Part shown: one piece after another, positions 33,102 to 41,775 of the stretch
How positions within the stretch are numbered: position 1 is the stretch's first letter
How the letters are laid out: each line of letters opens with the position of its first letter
Source of the DNA: an uncultured Oscillospiraceae bacterium
Lineage (GTDB): Bacteria > Bacillota > Clostridia > Oscillospirales > Oscillospiraceae
Direction: 5' to 3'
Length of the DNA: 64,000 bases
Assembly: GCA_910587505.1 (NCBI GenBank)
Contig: CAJULD010000003.1
Location: 1-64,000, forward strand
The notes under the pieces: model-generated
Database searches by the model: none
Seen by the model: the letters and a program-made list of their open reading frames with translations, nothing else
What the model was told of the DNA's origin: nothing
Position numbers and translations under genes: made by a program

Positions 33102-33602
33102 TTATTTGTCTTTCTCCAGAAGCCGGGCCAGCACCGCCAATCGGGGGTCCACCTGCTTTTGGCAGGTGCAGCTCCCTTGGTTGAGATCGACGCCGCAGCC
33201 GGGGCAGATGCCCTTGCAGTCCTCCGAACAAAGGGTCTTTGTGTCCATCTCCAGAATAAACGCCGTCCGGGCCAGCTCGCCTGCGTCGACGCATCCGTCC
33301 TCCAGGACGATGATGTCGTCGTTGTCCCCGTTTTCCACGCGCTCCGCCAGCGCGTATTCACAGTGGACGGAGCGGGGATCGTCGAAGTTTTTCAGGCACC
33401 GGTCGCAGACGGACCTGAGCACTGTGCCGGCCGTGAAGGACAAAAGCAGCATCCCCGCCGTATTCCGCACATCGCCGGTTACCACCACCGGATTTTGCGC
33501 GGGATACAGGCCGCCGAAGTCCACATCGGACAGATCCAGCTCAAACCGGAAGTCAATCCGCTCTCCGGGGGCGTTGATGATCCTCAGTACATTCAAAAGC
33601 AT
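33102..33602 (-). CDS. yceD: YceD/DUF177 family protein
   Basis: 166 aa. It has the DUF177 pattern, with Cys pairs C-D-R-C near residue 70 and C-x3-C-x2-C around ICPGCGVDLN. YceD homologues are linked to 23S rRNA or ribosome assembly and are usually encoded directly upstream of rpmF, as here. A consensus promoter (33630-33658) drives the pair. Confidence 0.9.
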   Translation of the reverse strand: MLLNVLRIINAPGERIDFRFELDLSDVDFGGLYPAQNPVVVTGDVRNTAGMLLLSFTAGTVLRSVCDRCLKNFDDPRSVHCEYALAERVENGDNDDIIVLEDGCVDAGELARTAFILEMDTKTLCSEDCKGICPGCGVDLNQGSCTCQKQVDPRLAVLARLLEKDK

Positions 33603-33629
33603 AGCACACCTCGCAAAGACACGACTGAT

Positions 33630-33658
33630 ATTATAGTAGAAAAGCGCCGGAATGTCAA
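33630..33658 (-). promoter_or_regulatory. Consensus sigma-A promoter of yceD-rpmF
   Basis: On the minus strand TTGACA (33653-33658), 17-bp spacer, TATAAT (33630-33635): full match to both hexamers, 28 bases before the yceD start. Confidence 0.95.
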
Positions 33659-34030
33659 ATACTTTTTTCTGATTTTTGCAATTTTTGGGTTTTATTGATT
33701 TTGACCGTTTGCTGCTTATCGGGACAGTGCGGCGGCTTTTACGTATTCAGTCCGGCAAAAATGATAAAACCGCACCGTCACGGCAGCTCTGCAACGTTCA
33801 TGACGGCGCTCTCTGTCCATAAAGCGCTTCCGGCATCCATGCCGCTGTTCTGTTCTGTATCAGCCGGGACGGCGCTGTCCCAACAGGAACCCCCCAGGCG
33901 GCGGACGCATAGGCTATCCCGTGCGCAGATATACAGACAGATGACGAGTGAGCGGAGCGCCGCTGGAATACGGCTCCCACCGGTGGAGACCGGCGGGAGC
34001 AGATGATAAGGAACAGAAGGAGGTCCCTCT
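33659..34030. other. Gene-free region before the glycosyltransferase
   Basis: About 370 bases without a convincing gene. An open frame at 33695-34006 has no ribosome binding site and no recognisable composition. No strong promoter could be assigned for the glycosyltransferase, although GAAGGAGG at 34015 is a good ribosome binding site. Confidence 0.5.
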
Positions 34031-35119
34031 ATGGTGAGAGTCAGCCTGTGTATGATTGTGAAAAACGAGGAGGACGTACTGGCGCGCTGTCTGGAAAGCG
34101 CGGCGGATCTGGTGGACGAGATCATTATTGTGGACACCGGCTCCACTGACCGCACCAGAGAGATTGCCGCCCGCTTTACCGGCCGGATCTTTGACTTCCC
34201 CTGGCAGGATGATTTTTCCGCCGCCCGGAATGAGTCCTTTTCCCATGCCTCCATGGATTACTGCATGTGGCTGGATGCGGACGATGTGCTGCTGGAAGAG
34301 GACAGGGAGGCCTTTCTTGCATTAAAGGAGACGCTGGACCCCGCTGTTGCGGTGGTTATGGCGCCTTACCATACCGGGTTTGATGAGAGCGGCCGTGTAA
34401 CTTTCTCCTGTTATCGGGAGCGCCTGATTAAAAATCATACCGGAATGCGGTGGACGGGGGCGGTTCACGAGGCAATCACACCGGCAGGAAAAATTCTGTA
34501 TGGGGATTTCGCCGTCACCCATCGCAAGACCCGCCCCTCCGATCCGGACCGGAACCTGCGGATCTATGAGGCGCAGCTGGCCGCAGGAAAGGACCTGGAG
34601 CCCCGTCAGCAGTATTACTATGGACGGGAGCTTTACTGCCACCGCCGCTGGGCGGAGGCGCTGGCCGTCTTTGAGCGGTTTCTGGCGGAAGGCCGGGGGT
34701 GGGTGGAAAATGAGATCGACGCCTGCTGCCACTGCGCCTGTTGTCACAGGGAGCTGGGCCATGACCGGGCGGCGCTGGCGGCGCTGTTCCGCACGTTTGA
34801 ATATGACTGCCCACGGGCCGAGACCTGCTGCGAAATCGGGCTCTGGTTTTTTCGGCGGGAGCAGTACCGCCAGGCCGCCTGCTGGTATGCCCTGGCGCTG
34901 ACCTGCGACAGGGACGACCGCCGGGGCGCGTTTGTCTCCCCGGACTGCTATGGCTATCTCCCCTGCATCCAGCTGTGCGTCTGTTACAACCGGCTGGGGG
35001 ATCAGAAGCGAGCGGAGGCTTTTAACGAGCTGGCCGCAGCCTGCAAACCGGACTCGCCGGCGGTCCTCCACAACCGGGCGGTTTTCCGGGACCGGACGGC
35101 ATATGGTCAAACAACCTGA
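34031..35119 (+). CDS. Family-2 glycosyltransferase with TPR-like C-terminus (SunS-like architecture)
   Basis: 362 aa. The GT-A domain (about 1-190) starts SLCMIVKNEEDVLARCLES and includes VDTGSTDRT and the metal-binding LDADD. The second half has TPR-like helices and an unusually Cys/His-rich patch (CCHCACCH). Enzymes of this layout glycosylate peptides or cell-surface glycans; SunS glycosylates a bacteriocin Cys. No acceptor peptide gene is seen nearby. GAAGGAGG precedes the start, and a terminator follows, so it stands alone. Confidence 0.85.
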   Translation: MVRVSLCMIVKNEEDVLARCLESAADLVDEIIIVDTGSTDRTREIAARFTGRIFDFPWQDDFSAARNESFSHASMDYCMWLDADDVLLEEDREAFLALKETLDPAVAVVMAPYHTGFDESGRVTFSCYRERLIKNHTGMRWTGAVHEAITPAGKILYGDFAVTHRKTRPSDPDRNLRIYEAQLAAGKDLEPRQQYYYGRELYCHRRWAEALAVFERFLAEGRGWVENEIDACCHCACCHRELGHDRAALAALFRTFEYDCPRAETCCEIGLWFFRREQYRQAACWYALALTCDRDDRRGAFVSPDCYGYLPCIQLCVCYNRLGDQKRAEAFNELAAACKPDSPAVLHNRAVFRDRTAYGQTT

Positions 35120-35133
35120 AAACCGAAAAGTCC

Positions 35134-35210
35134 GGCGGAGAAAACGGCGCACAGCTTTGCTGCCTGCGTCTTCCGTCACGCTGCGCGCTGTTTTCTCCCG
35201 CCTCTTTTTT
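35134..35210 (+). terminator. Terminator of the glycosyltransferase gene
   Basis: Long imperfect stem, GGCGGAGAAAACGGCGC paired with GCGCTGTTTTCTCCCGCC around a large loop, followed by TCTTTTTTG. Confidence 0.8.
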
Positions 35211-35253
35211 GCCGTTTCCCAGGTTAATTGACGATATTGCTCACCCCTGCGCC

Positions 35254-37287
35254 TTATTGCAGTGCCGGTTCCGGGTCCTCCTGCATCAGGCGGCGGAGGG
35301 CCGGGAGGTTTTCCGCCGGCGGGGCGCAGGCGCCCTCCCGGCAGAGGTAGTACCGCTCCCCTGTCTCCGGAATGGGGTACCGCGCCGACCGGGAGGACAG
35401 GCTGGCCAGGGCCCGCCCGTTTTCCTTCGTCCTGGCCAGCACCGCCAGCCGGTAGGTCTCTCCCACCCCTGCCAGCCAGAGAGGCACGCCGTCCCCGGAG
35501 ACATACACCAGCTCCCGGCGCGGGTGCAGCTCCTCCAGCAGGGCCAGCAGGGAGAAGCAATGGGCGGCGGGATAGTCACCGGCCTCTCCGGCCAGCCAGG
35601 ACAGCTGCCGCGCCGCCAGCGTCCGGAACCGCTCCTCCCCGGTCAGACGGGCCAGCCTGGTCAGGGCCAGTCCCGCTGCCGCGCCGCCGGAGGGCACGCC
35701 CGCGTCGGCGGAGTCCTTCTGCCGGACGATCAGGCGCTCTCCGTGTCCGGCGGCGGTCCGGAAAAAGCCGCCGTCCGTTTCATCCCGGAACAGCGCCGCA
35801 ATCCGGTCCGCCAGTCCCACCGCCTCCCGGAGACAGGAGGGGGAAAAGTCCGCCTCGTACAGCTCCAGCAGCGCCCAGCAGTAGAACGCGTAGTCGTCCA
35901 GCTGCCCCTCGACGGCCGGTTCCCGGTCCCGCCAGCGCAGCCACAGGCGGCCGTCCGGCTGCGTCAGCCGGGTTTTCAGGAACAGCCGGGCGTTTTGAGC
36001 TGCTTTCAGGTATTTTTCCTCTCCCAGCACCCGGCTGGCCTTTGCCAGAGCGGCAATCATCATGGCGTTCCAGCTGGTAAGGACCTTGTCGTCCCGGTGG
36101 AGCGGCCACCGGCGGCGGCGAAAGGCGGCCATTGCCCGGCACTGGTCCCCGTTTGTCTCCTGGAAGTTCTCATAATCCCCGTCTCCCAGCAGGTTGGGAA
36201 CGCTCTCCTCCGTCCCGATGGACAGCCTCCGGCAGAACGCGCCGGCTTCTCCCGCCCCCAGGATTTCCTCCGCGTCGGCGGCGGTGAGGAGGTAGAAGCG
36301 GCCCTCTCCGCCGCCGCTGTCCGCATCCTGCCCGCAGGCGAAGCCGCCGCCGGGCAGTTTCAGCTCTTCCAGTACATAGTCCATCGTCCGGCAGGCGATC
36401 TCCCGGTAGTAAGGCCGTCCGGTCTGGGCGTAGGCCTCCAGATAGGCATAGGCCAGGAGGGCGTTGTCATACAGCATTTTCTCAAAGTGGGGGACGCGCC
36501 ACGCCCCGTCGGTACTGTAGCGGCAGAACCCGCCGCCAATCTGATCGAAAATGCCGCCCCGCGCCATCCCGGTCAGGGTGGCCTCCGCCATCTCCAGCGC
36601 TTTGCCGTCCTCCGTCCGGCGGGCGTATTCCAGCAGGAACATCAGCTCGTGGGCGGCGGGAAATTTGGGCGCGGTTCCAAACCCGCCGTTCACCCGGTCG
36701 AACCGGCGGGCCAGCTCCTGCACCGCCCGCCGGAGCAGGGCCTCCTCCGGCTCTGCGGCCTCCGTCCGCCGGGGAGCGATGTGCCGGGTTACCTCCTGCC
36801 CAAGCTCCAGAAGGCGCTGCCGGTCCGACTTCCACAGCCGGGCGGTCTCGTCGGCCAGCTCCAGAAGTCCCAGCTGTCCGCCCCGGTTTCTGGGGGGCAG
36901 ATAAGTCCCCGCCCAGAAGGGCTCCTGCTCCGGGGTCATGAGGATGGTCAGGGGCCAGCCGCCGGACCCGGTGAGGGCCTGACAGGCCGCCATATACACC
37001 CCGTCGATGTCCGGCCGCTCCTCACGGTCCACCTTGACGCACACAAAGTCCCGGTTCAGCGCCGCCGCCACCCCGGCGTCCCGGAAGGTCTCCCGGCCCA
37101 TGACGTGGCACCAGTGACAGGTGGAATACCCAATGGACAGCAAAACGGGTTTATCCTCCTTTTTTGCCTCCCGGAAAGCACCGGGGCACCAGCTCCACCA
37201 GTGTACCGGGTCCTGGGCGTGCTGAAGGAGGTAGGGGGATTTCTCATACCGCAGGCGGTTCCCCTCCGCCGTCAATGTTTCCTTCAT
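35254..37287 (-). CDS. yyaL: Thioredoxin-domain protein of the YyaL/SSP411 family
   Basis: 677 aa. The N-terminal thioredoxin-like domain carries the motif STCHWCHVM (CxxC) and the C-terminal two thirds are an (alpha/alpha)6 barrel like N-acylglucosamine 2-epimerase/cellobiose epimerase. The family is widespread but its biochemical role is unsettled. The start is ATG 37287, with AGAGGATC upstream; ATG 37311 is a possible alternative. Neighbours are a glycosyltransferase (convergent) and a GerA-type gene. Confidence 0.88.
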   Translation of the reverse strand: MKETLTAEGNRLRYEKSPYLLQHAQDPVHWWSWCPGAFREAKKEDKPVLLSIGYSTCHWCHVMGRETFRDAGVAAALNRDFVCVKVDREERPDIDGVYMAACQALTGSGGWPLTILMTPEQEPFWAGTYLPPRNRGGQLGLLELADETARLWKSDRQRLLELGQEVTRHIAPRRTEAAEPEEALLRRAVQELARRFDRVNGGFGTAPKFPAAHELMFLLEYARRTEDGKALEMAEATLTGMARGGIFDQIGGGFCRYSTDGAWRVPHFEKMLYDNALLAYAYLEAYAQTGRPYYREIACRTMDYVLEELKLPGGGFACGQDADSGGGEGRFYLLTAADAEEILGAGEAGAFCRRLSIGTEESVPNLLGDGDYENFQETNGDQCRAMAAFRRRRWPLHRDDKVLTSWNAMMIAALAKASRVLGEEKYLKAAQNARLFLKTRLTQPDGRLWLRWRDREPAVEGQLDDYAFYCWALLELYEADFSPSCLREAVGLADRIAALFRDETDGGFFRTAAGHGERLIVRQKDSADAGVPSGGAAAGLALTRLARLTGEERFRTLAARQLSWLAGEAGDYPAAHCFSLLALLEELHPRRELVYVSGDGVPLWLAGVGETYRLAVLARTKENGRALASLSSRSARYPIPETGERYYLCREGACAPPAENLPALRRLMQEDPEPALQ

Positions 37288-37359
37288 CTTTTTCTGATCC
37301 TCTCCATGCAATTTGTCGAAAGCGGAATTTCTTTCGTTAGTATGGGCAGGACGCCGGAA

Positions 37360-37398
37360 AAAATGAAAAGGCCCGGCTGCCAGATTCCGACAGCCGGG
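37360..37398 (-). terminator. Terminator of the GerA-type gene
   Basis: Eight-bp stem CCCGGCTG / CAGCCGGG (37372-37379 with 37391-37398), followed on the minus strand by CCTTTTCATTTTTT. Confidence 0.85.
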
Positions 37399-37419
37399 AA
37401 AATCTGATTATAAAAATGC

Positions 37420-38838
37420 TCAGCTGTTCTTTTTGCTGATGGGCTGCCGGATCAGCAGGCGGCCCAGGGCCTTGCCGTCAAAGGGACAGATGGGATAAAG
37501 ATACCCCCGGCCCAGAATGGGCCTGGTGGAGGCCAGCAGGATCAGCCAGGCGATTGTGCCGCCCACCAGACCCCACACGTCGAAGAGGGCCACCAGAATC
37601 AGGAACGCCATCCTCGTCAGCTTCAGCGCGTACCCCAGCTCGAAGGAGGGCTGGGCGAAATTGGCGATGGCAACAAAGGCCATATACACCAGCACCTCCG
37701 GTACCATCCATCGGGCCTGAACGGCAAAATCCCCCAATATGAGAGCCCCCAGCATACTGAAGGAGTTGCTCAGCGCGTCCGGCGTGTTCAGGCTGGCCAG
37801 CTTCAGAAGGTCCACCACGAAGTCCAGCAGCAGCAGCTGCACCAGCAGCGGCACGCTCCCCGGCTCCTCCGGGACGATGAAGCCCAGGTATTCCGGCACC
37901 CGGGAGGCGTCCTTCACCAGCAGGTACCACACCGGCGTGATAAACAGAGCCAGCAGCATCACGACCACCCGCAGCCAGCGCAGATAGGTGCCCACCAGCG
38001 GCGGGAAGTAGTAGTCGTTGGCCTCCTCCATGAAGTCGAACAGGGACGTAGGCAGCAGCATCACCGAGGGGGAGTTGTCAATGAGCATGACGATGCTGCC
38101 CTCCATGACGCAGGCCGTGGCGGTGTCGGGCCGTTCGGTGTAGCGGACCTTGGGGAAGGGGTTGTACCACTGGGGCTTGACGATGGCCTCGGCCACGCTC
38201 TCCTGACTCATGGCGATAGACCCCACGTCGATGGCGTCCAGCTTTTTCCGCAGGGCCTCCAGCTCCCCCTGGTTGACCTGATTGTCCATATAGGCCAGCA
38301 CTACGTCCGTCTGACTGCGTCCGCCCACCCTGTGGTTCTCCAGCGTGAGATGGGGATCCCGGATGCGGCGGCGGAGCAGGGCGGTGTTTTGCACCATGGT
38401 TTCCGTGAAGCCGTCGTGACTGCCCCGGAGGACCTTGCCGTCGCTGGGCTCCTCCACGCTGCGGCCGGGGAATTTCTTCGCGTCGATCATGGCGCAGCGG
38501 TCGAAGCCTTCCAGCAGCAGAATGGTCTTCCCGATAAAGGCCCCGGTGAGAATTTTTTCGATCTGATTCTCGCAGTCCACCTCGCAGAAGGTGACACACC
38601 GGTCGATGAATTCCTGCATGTTCTTCGCGTCCTGTCCCAGCGCCGCTCCCTGTCCCAGCAGGAAGGAAGTGATGCGCTCGATCACGCCGTCGTCGCCGTA
38701 TCCGTCAATGACGTACAGCCGGCCCTTCCGCTGCCCGATATACAGGTCCCGGCTGATGACGTCGTAGTTCCGTCCCACACCCAGAAGCCCGTCCAGCTTT
38801 TTCTGGTTCTCGCTGAGTTGATCCGTCAGTTGCTCCAT
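37420..38838 (-). CDS. GerA-family spore germination protein, SpoVAF-like
   Basis: 472 aa, inner spore-membrane protein. The N-terminal soluble half (about 1-240) includes KNYDVI-like GRNYDVISRDLYIG and GSIVMLIDNSPSVMLLP; four or five membrane helices follow (about 300-450), ending in RPILGRGYLYPICPFDG. The opening is closer to SpoVAF than to GerAA as I remember it. No gerAB or gerAC partner is adjacent, which also fits SpoVAF or an orphan A subunit. The start is ATG 38838 after GGAGG. Confidence 0.85.
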   Translation of the reverse strand: MEQLTDQLSENQKKLDGLLGVGRNYDVISRDLYIGQRKGRLYVIDGYGDDGVIERITSFLLGQGAALGQDAKNMQEFIDRCVTFCEVDCENQIEKILTGAFIGKTILLLEGFDRCAMIDAKKFPGRSVEEPSDGKVLRGSHDGFTETMVQNTALLRRRIRDPHLTLENHRVGGRSQTDVVLAYMDNQVNQGELEALRKKLDAIDVGSIAMSQESVAEAIVKPQWYNPFPKVRYTERPDTATACVMEGSIVMLIDNSPSVMLLPTSLFDFMEEANDYYFPPLVGTYLRWLRVVVMLLALFITPVWYLLVKDASRVPEYLGFIVPEEPGSVPLLVQLLLLDFVVDLLKLASLNTPDALSNSFSMLGALILGDFAVQARWMVPEVLVYMAFVAIANFAQPSFELGYALKLTRMAFLILVALFDVWGLVGGTIAWLILLASTRPILGRGYLYPICPFDGKALGRLLIRQPISKKNS

Positions 38839-38918
38839 TGTGTTTCCTCCGCAAAACTCTACTGGGTTGTAGTGTCTGCGGAAACTGCCCGGACATACAT
38901 TCTTTTTCAGAAAATTTT

Positions 38919-38958
38919 CAGCGCAAAGGACCGGCGGCAAAACCGGTCCTTTGCGCTG
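38919..38958. terminator. Hairpin between the reductase and germination genes
   Basis: Sixteen-bp perfect stem (CAGCGCAAAGGACCGG and its complement), loop CGGCAAAA. It ends the reductase transcript on the minus strand; the T-run is interrupted. Confidence 0.75.
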
Positions 38959-38976
38959 TATGGAGGCGCGGGTGAT

Positions 38977-39594
38977 TTACCGGACAAAATTGGTGCGGCA
39001 GGCAGCCTCCTTCACGGGAAGACCGTATTTCTCCCTGGCCAGGGCGACGCCCCGCATGAGGAAGGTCATGTTCCGCGCCAGGGTCCGCATACTCTGAAGG
39101 CCCTCGCCGTCCTGCGCGGCTTCGCCGGGGAGCGTGCCATGTACGCTGTTCCAGTACTGGCCAGAGGCCACGGGCATTCCGGAAATCGTGAAGAATTTGT
39201 TCAGCTCGTCGAAGGTGGCGGAGAGGCCGCCCCGCCGGGCGGCCACCACGGCGGCGCCCACCTTCATGGTCTTATCAAAGGAGGTGCTGTAGAACAGGCG
39301 GGCCAGGAAGGCAACCAGGGTTGCGTTGGCGGAGGCGTAATACACCGGGCTGCCCACCACCAGACCGTCACAGGCCTGGAACCTGGGCGCGATTTCGTTG
39401 ACCAGGTCGTCGAAGACGCATTTGCCGGTTTCCCTGCACTTGAGGCAGGCGACGCAACCGCGGATATCCTTGTTGCCCACATGGACCGTTTCTGTCTCGA
39501 TTCCTTCCTGGAGGAAGATTCCCTCCATCTCCCGGAGGGCGGCGGCGGTGTTGCCGTTGGGGCGGGGGCTGCCGTTTAGCATCAGAACTTTCAT
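38977..39594 (-). CDS. Flavodoxin-fold NAD(P)H-dependent FMN reductase
   Basis: 205 aa. The FMN-phosphate loop MLNGSPRPNGNT, the C-x2-C-x5-C pattern (CVACLKCRETGKC) and GSPVYYASANAT are characteristic of iron-sulfur flavoprotein-type (IsfD/NADPH:FMN) reductases. It probably reduces quinones or drugs or carries electrons; the partner is unknown. It is monocistronic, with a hairpin downstream and AAAGGACAG before the start. Confidence 0.9.
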   Translation of the reverse strand: MKVLMLNGSPRPNGNTAAALREMEGIFLQEGIETETVHVGNKDIRGCVACLKCRETGKCVFDDLVNEIAPRFQACDGLVVGSPVYYASANATLVAFLARLFYSTSFDKTMKVGAAVVAARRGGLSATFDELNKFFTISGMPVASGQYWNSVHGTLPGEAAQDGEGLQSMRTLARNMTFLMRGVALAREKYGLPVKEAACRTNFVR

Positions 39595-39760
39595 TTCAGC
39601 TGTCCTTTCTATAGAGATGCAGGTATGGAGCGGGAGCCGTTAAACATCCTATGCCGGTATTATAAACAAATTCCGGAGAGTTGTAAAGAGGGATGGGCCG
39701 GCGTTCCTTTTCAGGAAAGTGTTGCCGGGATATAGCTTCGGCGATTTATATAACAACAAA

Positions 39761-39789
39761 TTGATATAGCAGGAGCCCTGTGCTATAAT
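39761..39789 (+). promoter_or_regulatory. Sigma-A promoter of the decayed gene
   Basis: TTGATA (39761-39766), 17-bp spacer, TATAAT (39784-39789), followed by AAGGAGG and ATG 39828. Confidence 0.85.
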
Positions 39790-39827
39790 CGGCTCAACAG
39801 ATCGGTATTTGACAAGGAGGAACCTGT

Positions 39828-39990
39828 ATGAAAAGACAGTTAAAAGGCATTGCTTTTGACCGGTATGCTTTTGATGACTGGATAGGGCGGCAAACCGTTT
39901 TATGATTTGAGTTTTGGATGGTCTGCGGTATTTGCAATTGTGGGGATGGCGGATGTTGTGATGGCCTTTATGCCTGACAAAAAAGACTGA
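39828..39990 (+). pseudogene. Remnant of a small membrane protein gene
   Basis: A good promoter, ribosome binding site and ATG lead to MKRQLKGIAF and a short frame that stops at 39905. A second frame, shifted, continues with a membrane-helix-like FGWSAVFAIVGMADVVMAFM and a charged MPDKKD end to 39990. Start and end signals look intact while the middle is out of frame and short, as expected after a deletion. The family is not firmly identified. Confidence 0.6.
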
Positions 39991-40441
39991 CGAATCATAG
40001 TTTGCCGGGCGCTTATCCAACGGTGAATGGCTGCCCGCTTTGGATATTTTAACGAATGGTCTGGGGAACCCTCTTTCAGCAGCACCAATCTGAAAAGGGA
40101 GGGGCCGGTTCTTCGGAACCGGTGCGTTTCCGGACGTTCAGGCTGCTTTTTTGGTGAAAAAGCGGAATAAAATTGCAGAAAGCCGTGTTTCCGGACTCCT
40201 TTGCTGAGGGCGTTGGGAGATGAAACAGCCGCTTATGAAAATCTTTAAAGAAATATGCGGTAAAAATATGACCTGCCCTATGGAAACTCCGGAGAAAAAG
40301 GTATATACTATAGCAATCATCAGAATTTCTGGCAAAAGCTCAGGGGTACAAAGTGCGCATGGCCGCGTTGTCGTCCCTGGCGGGCGTCAGCCCGCCTGCG
40401 TCCTCCGCCTTGCCCTGCACGCTTTGTCCTCCCCTCCTTTT
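39991..40441. other. Gene-poor region
   Basis: About 450 bases without a supported gene. It holds a UUCG-capped hairpin CCGGTTC TTCG GAACCGG (40105-40122), a second hairpin GCTTTTTTGGTGAAAAAGC (40142-40160), and a TATACT box near 40307. It looks like decayed DNA next to the pseudogene. Confidence 0.5.
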
Positions 40442-40470
40442 TTGTCATGAATTCTGAAGCTTGCTATAGT
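40442..40470 (+). promoter_or_regulatory. Promoter of the yfmF-yfmH operon
   Basis: TTGTCA (40442-40447), 17-bp spacer, TATAGT (40465-40470), 42 bases before the yfmF start. Confidence 0.75.
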
Positions 40471-40512
40471 ATCCATCTACTCAGCGGAATCGACAAAAGA
40501 AGGAGAACCCCC

Positions 40513-41775
40513 ATGTCCCGACAAAAGCTCATGGAAAACGTCTATCTCACCTGTATCCCCTCGGAGAAGTTCAAGACCGGCTTTCTCAGCGCCCAGATGG
40601 CCGCTCCGCTGGAGCAGGCCGCGGCGGGCCGCAACGCCCTGCTGGTGAACGTCCTCAGCCGGGGCACCGCCCGCCGCCCCGACATGGCCGCCATCAGCCG
40701 GGAGCTGGATCTGCTCTACGGCGCGCGGCTGGAGCCCGCGGTGCGGAAAAAAGGAGAAAATCAGCTCTTTGGCTTCACCGCCAGCTGCATCGACGACCGC
40801 TTTCTCCCCCAGGGGGAGAAGCTGCTGGAAAAGCTGACGGACCTGCTGGGCGAATTTTTTTGCAGCCCCGCCACCCACGGAGGGCGGCTGCTGAACGAAT
40901 ATGTGGAAAGCGAGCGGGAAAATCTGGCCGACCTGATCCGGAGCGACGTCAATGACAAGCGCGCCTATGCCGCCCGCCGGCTGCTGGAGGAGATGTGCGC
41001 CGGGGAGCGCTACGGCGTCAGGCGCATGGGCAGCGCGGAGGACGTGGAGAGAATTTCCCAGCAGCAGCTGAACCGGCATTACCGGGATATTCTGCCCCAG
41101 GGCCGGCTGGAGCTGTTTTACTGTGGCAGCGCGCCGGAAAAGCGGGTGGCCGGCGCGTTCACCCGCGCCTTTGCCGCCCTGCCCCGGCAGGGCGCGCTGG
41201 AGCCCGTCGCCACCCTCCGCCGTCCCGCCAGGGAGCCGGTCCGGGTGGTGACCGAGGAAATGGACGTGGGGCAGGGAAAACTGTGCATGGGCTTTCGCAC
41301 GGACAGCGGGGACATGCCGGCAACCATGATGATGAACACCATGTTCGGCGGGGCCACCACCTCCAGGCTGTTTGTCAACATGCGGGAAAAGATGTCCCTG
41401 TGTTACTACGCGGGCAGCGCCTACCACCGGCTGAAGGGGCTGATTACCGTATCCTCCGGCATCGATTTTGCCAACTATGACCGGGCGGTGGAGGAGATTT
41501 TCCGGCAGCTGGAGGCCCTGCGGCAGGGCGAATGGGAAGAGTGGGAGCTGGAGGGGGCGCGGCAGTCCCTGCTCAGCAGCCTGCGCTCCATTGAGGACTC
41601 CGCCGGCGCGCTGGAGGACTATGTCATGGGACAGGCCGCCTCCGGCGGCGGAGAGACGATTCCCGAGCTGATTGCCGCTGTTCTGGCCGTCACGCCGGAG
41701 CGTATCCGGGAGGCCGCGGCGGCGGTAAAGCCGGACACCATTTATTTCCTGAAGGGAAAGGAGGCGCGGGCATGA
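40513..41775 (+). CDS. yfmF: M16-family protein YfmF-like (no zinc motif)
   Basis: 420 aa, M16 peptidase fold. The HxxEH zinc motif is absent from the first domain, so it is the inactive partner of the following gene, as in bacterial heterodimers of this type. The YfmF/YfmH pair has been associated with modification of elongation factor P in Bacillus. The start is ATG 40513 after AAGGAG; the frame opens at 40447 without a binding site. It overlaps yfmH by four bases. Confidence 0.85.
   Translation: MSRQKLMENVYLTCIPSEKFKTGFLSAQMAAPLEQAAAGRNALLVNVLSRGTARRPDMAAISRELDLLYGARLEPAVRKKGENQLFGFTASCIDDRFLPQGEKLLEKLTDLLGEFFCSPATHGGRLLNEYVESERENLADLIRSDVNDKRAYAARRLLEEMCAGERYGVRRMGSAEDVERISQQQLNRHYRDILPQGRLELFYCGSAPEKRVAGAFTRAFAALPRQGALEPVATLRRPAREPVRVVTEEMDVGQGKLCMGFRTDSGDMPATMMMNTMFGGATTSRLFVNMREKMSLCYYAGSAYHRLKGLITVSSGIDFANYDRAVEEIFRQLEALRQGEWEEWELEGARQSLLSSLRSIEDSAGALEDYVMGQAASGGGETIPELIAAVLAVTPERIREAAAAVKPDTIYFLKGKEARA

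Noticed and set aside
33695..34006. 103-codon plus-strand ORF before the glycosyltransferase
   Set aside because: No ribosome binding site, mixed composition, no recognisable features.
35209..37407. 732-codon plus-strand frame opposite the YyaL-like gene
   Set aside because: Low-complexity Gly/Gln/Arg/Pro composition and no ribosome binding site; the minus-strand product has clear thioredoxin and barrel domains.
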